NCBI GenBank assembly: GCA_032718475.1
Contig: JAUCBJ010000892.1
Location: 1-50,231, forward strand
Origin: Nemertoderma westbladi
Taxonomy: Eukaryota; Xenacoelomorpha; Nemertodermatida; Nemertodermatidae
DNA length: 50,231 bases
Direction of reading: 5' to 3'
A model generated the notes under the pieces. That model made no database searches. It saw only the letters and a list, made by a program, of their open reading frames with translations, and was not told where the DNA came from. This document shows positions 43,500-50,231 of this stretch, piece by piece (the first letter of the stretch is position 1; each line of letters opens with the position of its first letter). The position numbers and the translations under genes are program-made.

Positions 43500-44500
43500 C
43501 CAATCCAAAGGCTGACGAAGTGGTATCACGAAGTCTTTGTAGGATATATTGAAACTGGGTCTGGTGTAACAGAGTTGTTATCCGGGTATTCAATTACTTG
43601 ATTGGAAAGGTGACACATTTCATGCCCCAGAAGTGGGGCATGAAATGATCTGTTTGTTTGTGTTTGCGAAATGATTTGTTTGGTTGTGCTTGTTTGATCT
43701 GTTTGTCCTAATCCAAAGGCTGGCGATGGTGTATCATCAACATTCTTGGTAGGATCTATTGGAACTCAGTCTGGTGTAACAGTTTTGTTGTCTGTGTATC
43801 CAATTCTTTGATTGGAAAGGTGACACATTTCATGCCCCAGAAGTGGTTCATCTGTTTGTCCTAATCCAAAGGCTGGCGATGGTGTATCATCAACATTCTT
43901 GGTAGGATATATTGAAACTGGGTTTGGTGTAACAGAGTTGTTATCCGGGTATTCAATTATTTGATTGGAAATGTGACACATTTCATGCCCCAGAAGTGGT
44001 TCATCTGTTTGTCCTAATCCAAAGGCTGGCGATGGTGTATCATCAACATTTTTGGTAGGATATATTGGAACTGGGTCTGGTGTAACAGAGTTGTTGTCTG
44101 GGTAGCCAATTCTTTGATTGGAAAGGTGACACATTTCATGCCCCAGAAGTGGTTCATCTGTTTGTCCTAATCCAAAGGCTGGCGATGGTGTATCATCAAC
44201 ATTCTTGGTAGGATATATTGAAACTGGGTTTGGTGTAACAGAGTTGTTATCCGGGTATTCAATTATTTGATTGGAAATGTGAAACATTTCATGCCCCAGA
44301 AGTGGTTCATCTGTTTGTCCTAATCCAAAGGCTGGCGATGGTGTATCATCAACATTCTTGGTAGGATATATTGAAACTGGGTCTGGTGTAACAGAGTTGT
44401 TGTCTGGGTATCCAATTCTTTGATTTGAAAGATTCCCAAAGTCGGGTTTAAGAAGTGTTTCATCAGTTTTGATTTCCGGGTTGGGTACTGCTTCAGTCAT
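43500..44500 (-). repeat. 153-bp tandem repeat in A/B pairs (306-bp higher-order unit)
   Basis: The CAAAGGCTGGCGATGGTGTA word recurs at about 43711, 43867, 44020, 44173 and 44326, 153 bp apart. A diverged unit lies near 43506, separated by a 52-bp insertion. Two unit types alternate. Confidence 0.92.
43766..44500 (-). CDS. Hypothetical repeat protein, 244 aa, 51-residue repeats
   Basis: The frame covers one diverged first unit and about four regular units of 51 residues. Each has FGLGQTDEPLLGHEMCHLSN, then QRIGYPDNNSVTPDPVSIYP, then TKNVDDTPSPA. Types alternate: SNQRIGYPD/VTPDP and SNQIIEYPD/VTPNP. The first unit (TDETLLKPDFGNLSNQRIGY) is far diverged in DNA yet stays in frame and alignable as protein, which favours a coding history. 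The frame ends where a base change makes a TGA in the next unit, while repeat DNA continues to about 43500. I recognise no domain. It could be the repeat exon of a larger gene, with a possible acceptor GGAAATGTAG just upstream at about 44515, or a satellite that happens to be open. Confidence 0.4.
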   Translation of the reverse strand: MTEAVPNPEIKTDETLLKPDFGNLSNQRIGYPDNNSVTPDPVSIYPTKNVDDTPSPAFGLGQTDEPLLGHEMFHISNQIIEYPDNNSVTPNPVSIYPTKNVDDTPSPAFGLGQTDEPLLGHEMCHLSNQRIGYPDNNSVTPDPVPIYPTKNVDDTPSPAFGLGQTDEPLLGHEMCHISNQIIEYPDNNSVTPNPVSIYPTKNVDDTPSPAFGLGQTDEPLLGHEMCHLSNQRIGYTDNKTVTPD

Positions 44501-45706
44501 CGTTCAAGGGTCTACATTTCCGAAAGTAAGACGGGATTAAATAAGGTACTTAAACTTTACAGCCATTAGCAAAATAGAACTAGCAAAAAAAATAATCGAA
44601 AATATATTAACTCTTCACTCCCAAGTCATATTATCCAGATTTTTTTCAGACCTGCAATCTTGGATTTATATCACATAAAGTACCTAATTTTATTAGAAAA
44701 TTGAATAGGCATCGAAAAAATAAACTCCAAAAGCCAGATTACCAATCATCGAAAATTTATAAATATATATATAATATATGAAAAATATATTATATAAAAC
44801 TACATCGTAAATCAAAATTAATATTTATTACAAACAATAATAAAGTTGTATATGAATATATTACTGACAGCGTAATTCATGCAATATTTAAATTATACCG
44901 CATATTTTGTAAGATGTTTGTATGGCAGGAAGAGTACTGAACTATACGGGTAGCCGTCTCATTCTCATATAAAACATATACGTAACAAACATCGTTTTAT
45001 CTATGGAGTTTGTAATATTTCAATTTTCGAATAAAAATTAAACAATTATCCAAAGGAGATCAGTCACAAATCAAAATAATATATATATTTCTAAAGAATT
45101 ATAAATAAACTGGAACTCATGTATTAGCTACAGCAACATTGGATGTATTATTATTGGATGGAAGTGGAGGGCGTTGGTTATAAACCATCTGTTCCCCACA
45201 CCCACAGACCGCGCTGTACAATCCACTACACAGTCACTCCCAACTACCTCCTACTGCAAGAAGTGATAGCCAAACAACTTGCAATCTATGTTCCCATCTC
45301 ATAGTTAGTTATACAGTGTATAGTTAGGAAAAGAGCAAAGCAACGTGTTATGAAATCAGAAAAAACAAACAGTAATAAAATCATATAGATATAAGATACT
45401 CTTTATCTGAGTTACTTAGGCTCAAGTACCTCAGCATATACGAATGGGTTAGCAATACCTACACGTTTGTGGGGCGTCGCGCAGCACGCGAACTTGAGCA
45501 AGTTCGAAACAAGTTCGATTTAATCTGGAGTCAAAAGTTCGAGAGGAATTTGCCCGTAACTTTTAAAAATATTGCAAATTTTTCTCAAGTATGCCAATAC
45601 AAAATTTGGTTGAAAATGGTTAAAATCTTCAAAAGTTACTTACGAGTTAATTTTTCATTACAGAGGGACAGACAGACAGACGCACATGAATTTTTTTCCT
45701 ATTTAC
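44501..45706. other. AT-rich non-coding DNA
   Basis: Very AT-rich, no gene. A GACAGACAGACAG microsatellite lies at about 45666. Confidence 0.45.
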
Positions 45707-46120
45707 TAATTATAATTGTGCGCTAAGGCTCGCCTTTACTGCGTGGCTCGCCCCACATGTTGCACGATGAAACACGTGAAACACAAAAACTGTTTCATAT
45801 CCAAGTAGAGTCCGTAAAAAATCCACACATGTGCCCCTAGGCAAGCGCAAGATACATTTAGAGGTTAATGTTCACACAAACCTAGATGGGACGGACAATG
45901 TGGATCTGGCTTCGGGTGTAAGGCATGGAGGGCTTCACACAACCTTGGAAGTTAGTGTGAATCCCTCCCTGCCTTACAGGTAGCAGCCAAGAGAGAGCCT
46001 TCGGATTACCTCCGGTGTTTCGTGTGGTACACTGTAAGTTTATAGTTATATATCGTTGACGGAGTGTAATGCGGGGAGAGCCACGAAGTCGAGGTGAGCC
46101 TTAGCGTAACGGTATAATTA
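45707..46120. mobile_element. Foldback element with an inner miRNA-like hairpin, 414 bp
   Basis: The ends are inverted at about 70 per cent over 50 bp (TAATTATA ... GCTAAGGCTCGCC ... CGTGGCTCGCCCC at the left; the complement at the right). An inner inverted pair CGTGAAACAC/GTGTTTCGTG follows, and at the centre lies a 24-bp stem at 45917-45978. Confidence 0.6.
45917..45978 (+). other. 62-nt hairpin resembling a pre-miRNA
   Basis: The arms (TGTAAGGCATGGAGGGCTTC... and ...GAATCCCTCCCTGCCTTACA) pair at 22 of 24 positions with two single mismatches, around a 14-nt loop. Nothing shows that it is transcribed or processed. Confidence 0.35.
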
Positions 46121-46134
46121 GTGATATAATTAAT

Positions 46135-46320
46135 TAGGGTAGCTCATTTGGTTGAGCCCGGGGCCTACAATCTATTGGGTGTAGGTACAGCTCCGCCAGG
46201 GTCCACTCAACCCTTCATCCACTGGGATCGATAAAATGAGTAGCAGTTAAATTACTGGGAGAAAAACTAGGAATAGAATTAGCGCCCACACCACATCTAC
46301 CCTCGGGTAGCAGCTATCGA
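46135..46320 (+). mobile_element. tRNA-related SINE
   Basis: GGTAGCTCATTTGGTTGAGC fits an A box, and GGTACAGCTCC about 35 nt on is a degenerate B box. The following ACCCTTCATCCACTGGGATC and GATAAAATGAGTAGC resemble the conserved body reported for tRNA-derived SINEs of marine invertebrates. The tail near 46271-46318 is homologous, reversed, to the 36-bp minisatellite unit. Confidence 0.5.
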
Positions 46321-46879
46321 AAGAGGAGAATTCGAGTCGCCTCCAGCTTCTGCCGACTGTTTGGAATTGTGATAATTAGTGGACCGTCTGCATCGCTGTC
46401 AATGTCGTCGTCGTTAGAAATGTTTGATCGCTAATAATCTGTCAATCATTTCTGATATGGAATCAAACTTGGTACACATGCAGTCTATGAAAAGTTCGCC
46501 GACTTCTAATGTTATTCAGTCGTCCGCTAGGAGGAGTAACCATGTACACTAATTGTACCATTACATTTTCAACTTTTGTTAAATATGTGATGACGCCTGT
46601 TGTAGTACAGTAGCAAAATGCAGTTTCTTATAAAATATATTTAGATTTGGGAGTCTCGGGTGTATTTTATGTAGACGCTTACAGACGAATCTGCTGCATC
46701 CGGATTATAAAACATAACAATTTATTGTCGATTAACATTAATCACATTGATAATATATATTATTACATATAAAATTCATTGGTATATTAATCAGCGATAA
46801 CCTAAAACACATCGATTATATTCGACTGAAAATTGCAAAAAATATTGGAAATAAAACAAAACTAAGAACTTCTTGCCAC
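46321..46879. other. Non-coding DNA, nothing recognised
   Basis: No exon or repeat I can support. Confidence 0.4.
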
Positions 46880-47400
46880 TAACGCTTCAATCTATATCAT
46901 TCTCTGATTGAATCAGACTTAAATTACGCTGTCACGGCTTGGGGAAATTGCGGCGATTCACACATCCTTATCTGTGCCTTCTTCCACTAATAAAATTAAA
47001 GAAAAAATTAATTAGGATAATCCTCTTGAAATCTCATGACCACCATACACACATCTTATTTAATCAATTGAAATTCATTTCATCTGTCCTCACTCTATAA
47101 ATTCCAATATCTACAGTACACAATCTGCTTTAGGCTCCCAACCCAACTAAAGAACAACTTCACGCTCGCCAAATCAATCCATACTTATCTCACTCGAACA
47201 GCCATCAGTCTAAGCTACAAACTACTAGTCTACCGATCCAATCTCACCAAATCCTCCATATCCTACCTACCAGACCCCCAAACTATGGAATGATCTACCT
47301 AAAGACCTTCATAGAGCCACAACCTTACATCAATTTAAAAAAACAGATAAAAGCATTACGCGGCCACTACCCCTGTATAATTGAAAAATTGAAAGTGATG
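46880..47400 (+). pseudogene. LINE relic, C-terminal end of a reverse transcriptase
   Basis: Fragments in shifting frames give ESDLNYAVTAWGNCG (about 46912), a basic NKIKRKIN-like stretch, and KLWNDLPKDLHRATTLHQFK (about 47280-47340). The pattern AWGN ... KLWN-LP ... FK is the usual end of several non-LTR polymerases. It is full of shifts and stops and ends just before the G tract. Family not assignable. Confidence 0.6.
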
Positions 47401-47421
47401 GGGGGGGGGGGGGGGGGGGGG
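47401..47421 (+). repeat. Poly-G tract (about 21) followed by GTAA repeats
   Basis: The longest G run in the window, directly after the LINE relic and followed by GTAAGTAAGTAAGTA. Confidence 0.9.
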
Positions 47422-49149
47422 TAAGTAAGTAAGTATCAGTAGTTAGATTTAGTTCTTATCCACATATTTTAAGTAGAATAATATGCCTTTTATTTACAAT
47501 AATAATAAATTGTTGACAATATGAATAAAGGTTCGGGCCTATCCCGGCAATAATAATAACAATAATAAATAATATAACTAGTTAATATAAATATATTTAA
47601 TTATAATTATATAATTATAGTTAATATAGCCTTTTTGCAATATTTCGTGAATGAATTGCAAACAAATATCGTCTCACAGTTTTTGTTTATGTTAGAAATC
47701 ACTAGTTAAAACTTCCATATCCATGGTGTCCACATTGTACGTACCGTACAGTTTATATTTTTTATTTATTTATACAGTATTGGTTAAGTACAACCAGTTA
47801 ACACTGCGTATAACACACGCAAACACCAAGTAAACCGAAACATTAGAAATTTTCACAGGACTACTATAAATTTGCACTCACAGGTGTTGCTACAATAGCC
47901 AATCACCTGTAAACAAAATAATCCAACGGAATAAGATACATAATAATCAGTTATTGTGATATCCATAAAGGTGTGTTTGTGTCGAACATAATTCACGATG
48001 ACAACATGATCTGATCATGCGCTACTAGTGGACCCATCACAAAATTTGTAAAGCTCGAGTATTATAAACCTAACAAAATAAACAATCACCAGACATCACC
48101 CTTATTCAGAAAGCAGTCGAGTGTTGTTGTGTGTGTTTAGATAAGGTGCAATAGTACAAATAACTGTAATTGCCATCACGTTAAAATAAAACGGAAGCAA
48201 CTTCGTTGTTAGGTAAATCACAACAGTATATTTATGACTACAAAGCTTTTCATTGTATAGGCCTACATCGACCACTATGTAGGATGCACTTCCTACCCCC
48301 TACAACAGTTGTTGAGCAGACATCCATAATCCAATAATCAATCTGTATTATTAATAATAATAATAATATATAATATTTATATCGCGCTTATACTTTATGT
48401 TCTAAGCGCTTAGCTGAACTTTAAATAAAAACCACAATTCAGATCTATAAAAATAGGCATGTTTAAAAGAAACGCATAAAAATATAGAAGAGAAAAAAAT
48501 ATCTCTATTATTATTATCATATTAAGTATTATAGTGGCAATATGACTATATCTCGATGTTGTAGTGTGCAATATCTGCACATTTGTTAAACGAAGATTGT
48601 ATACTACTGTACCCATGATTAGACCTACAGTATTCGAAACGAGTGTGAGGCTTTCACAAAAATAATTAAGTTCATAATCTAATTTAGGGATATAAGGATC
48701 TATTTTCGCATATTCAAGATAAAAGTTCGTTTTAACCGGTAATACGAACTTATAGATCCCGTACCGTTAATTTGTTCTACTGTTACGTTTTTTTTCACAC
48801 TTCACTGTTCTAATTCTCGTAGCTTATTTGCACGCATTCTCTACAAGCTACATTTGCCCACCGTTTCTGTGATTTTTACCAGCTCTTTTCATTTGAAAGG
48901 GTTAGTGGAAAAATATAATTTTTGGGCCATTTCTGGAAATTGCTAAAATGTGCCTTAGGGCCACCACAGGCTTATTCCGGGGCTGTAGGTAAAGGTAATG
49001 AAAGACGCGGAACCATAGCATAGGGTATACTGTAGTTACGGTAGTGTTCGTCATTACTACCGGCTGTCTCGATTTCTGTTGTAATTGACCATGACTATTG
49101 TGATCTATATTATACCATGCCTACGGCCTACTCTACCATCTAGATCAAC
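47422..49149. other. AT-rich non-coding DNA
   Basis: TAATAATAA microsatellites near 47545 and 48350. No gene recognised. Confidence 0.45.
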
Positions 49150-49440
49150 CAACATTGTTTTGTTTAGAAAAGCCTGCTGTAATAAAATAATTTCCCTCAA
49201 TTGTTAAAGAGATCGTTTATTGTTTTGGTTAGAAAAACCTGCCTCTTTAAACTGCTAATTTCCCTCAATTGGTAATGGGTGGTTTATTATTGTTTTGGTT
49301 AGAAAAACCCACCTCTGTAAACTACTCCTTTCCCTCAATTAGTAAAGTGATCGTTTATTGTTTTGGTTAGAAAAGCCCGCCACTGTAACCTGCTCTTTTC
49401 CCTGTTGGTAAAGTGATCTGTGATCGTTTTGGTTAGAAAA
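49150..49440 (+). repeat. Tandem array of the recurrent module, about five partial units
   Basis: GTTTATTGTTTTGGTTAGAA starts units at 49214, about 49282 and 49352 (period 68-70), with truncated units at about 49155 and 49423. Each continues with GCC-CTGTAACCTGCTCCTTT and CCCTCAATT-GTAA. Confidence 0.9.
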
Positions 49441-50231
49441 ATGTCTTATAGCTGTTTACATGCCATCTTGTTGTTATGTTAGTTTACAGAATTGATTTAA
49501 TTCAATTGTATTTTGTAATGTAGTGTATGTATGTATGTAATGTGATTTAATTTATTATAACTTCATTAAAACTGAGTAGGACTGAAAGCCGTTTACTGTA
49601 TGAATCACAGTCTGGCGGGATGTTGTTACAATCAGTACAGTCTGAATGTGTGAATGAAAAAATGGGGTCAAAAGCAGAAAAGAGCAATAAAATTGGTCAT
49701 GGTCATAAGAAAATAACTGCCTATATTATTAACAATAAAATCAGAAAACAGCTGATAAAAATTTTTTTTATGTAACTCAAGGACTACTGAAGTTCAGTAG
49801 TCCAGTAGTCCTTGCTGTAACTTTAGCCACGGTAATTAGCAAATAGCTGATAAATAACCGTCAGTCCAAAGGCGGTATCACTTAGGTACCGGTACACCAG
49901 AACTTACGGTAACGTTCGTTAACCGATAGGCTTACGCCTTTATGTTACCGTACAGAGATACAGCGATAGGCCTAGGTAGATAGGCCTAATATACAAATTT
50001 TAACAGTCTAAGTTTATCCTGCACGGGCACGCTAATGGTACCTGTCAGTCGGTATAGGTAGCCCAGTAGCCGGTGGGGGTGGTCATACACACACGAAAGA
50101 TACCGTCCCGTCGGCCATATCAGATACTACTGTACTAGTAGTTCTGAGTCTGACCCTGTGGCGTGGCCGACACTGTACTACAGTGCTGCAGTACGTACTG
50201 ACCTAGGCCTACTATGTTAGTGTCGGAAGTA
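49441..50231. other. Non-coding right end
   Basis: No gene is seen. A short hairpin (GGACTACTGAAGTTCAGTAG near 49781) and many ACCGGT/AGGCCT words occur after 49870. Confidence 0.4.

Noticed and set aside
41837-44500. CRISPR-like array
   Set aside because: Units are contiguous without unique spacers, and the genome is eukaryotic. These are minisatellites.
1-50231. Intact tRNA or rRNA genes
   Set aside because: Only degenerate A/B-box sequences typical of SINEs were seen, with no complete cloverleaf and no rRNA-like stretch.

Overview
The window is eukaryotic and almost certainly from an animal. It holds spliced exons of a synaptophysin-family gene and of a BRIP1/FANCJ-type helicase, a complete KIF-binding-protein gene, an SLC18B1-like transporter, APE-type non-LTR elements, and a Copia element primed by the animal initiator tRNA-Met. 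High AT content, very short intergenic genes and dense transposon debris suggest a marine invertebrate. The clade was not determined. All exon models and repeat families below were read by eye.

Layout, left to right. 1-2848: four minus-strand exons of a synaptophysin-like gene running off the left edge. 3572-4517: a Harbinger-like MITE. 4893-10830: an old LINE relic split by a young, full-length Copia element with 84-bp LTRs. 10.8-14.9 kb: non-coding DNA with foldback elements. 14963-16789: intronless KIFBP (+). 18411-21478: two intact BRIP1-type exons (-), with LINE family A sitting in the intron between them. 21971-22890: a foldback repeat. 22951-26783: a decayed LINE of family B. 27-31 kb: AT-rich DNA and worn tandem repeats. 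31297-33151: a second family A LINE, itself interrupted by a copy of the 3' end of the transporter gene that lies 6 kb away. 33901-36686: a 2.8-kb TIR element with a G-rich minisatellite inside. 37056-38718: the transporter gene. 38.9-40.05 kb: nested foldbacks. 41079-41699: a near-perfect hairpin. 41837-43003: a 36-bp minisatellite. 43.5-44.5 kb: a 153-bp tandem repeat with an open frame. 45.7-46.3 kb: a foldback and a tRNA-like SINE. 46.9-47.4 kb: a LINE relic. 49.15-49.44 kb: a tandem array of a recurrent module.

The most notable observation is in the transporter gene. Its only interruption is a 342-bp inverted-repeat element flanked by a 10-bp target duplication. The terminal repeat of the element supplies a consensus 5' splice site, and the duplicated host target is followed by the 3' AG. 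Splicing there removes the insert exactly and restores the protein. This is the structure expected of an introner (an intron made by a transposon). A second family member lies beside the BRIP1-type exon. A roughly 50-bp module found inside these elements recurs at about ten places in the window, in elements with unrelated ends.

The genes do not form a pathway or operon. The biological coherence of the window lies in its mobile DNA: insertions within insertions, foldbacks, minisatellites seeded from repeats, and a host gene end copied into a LINE.
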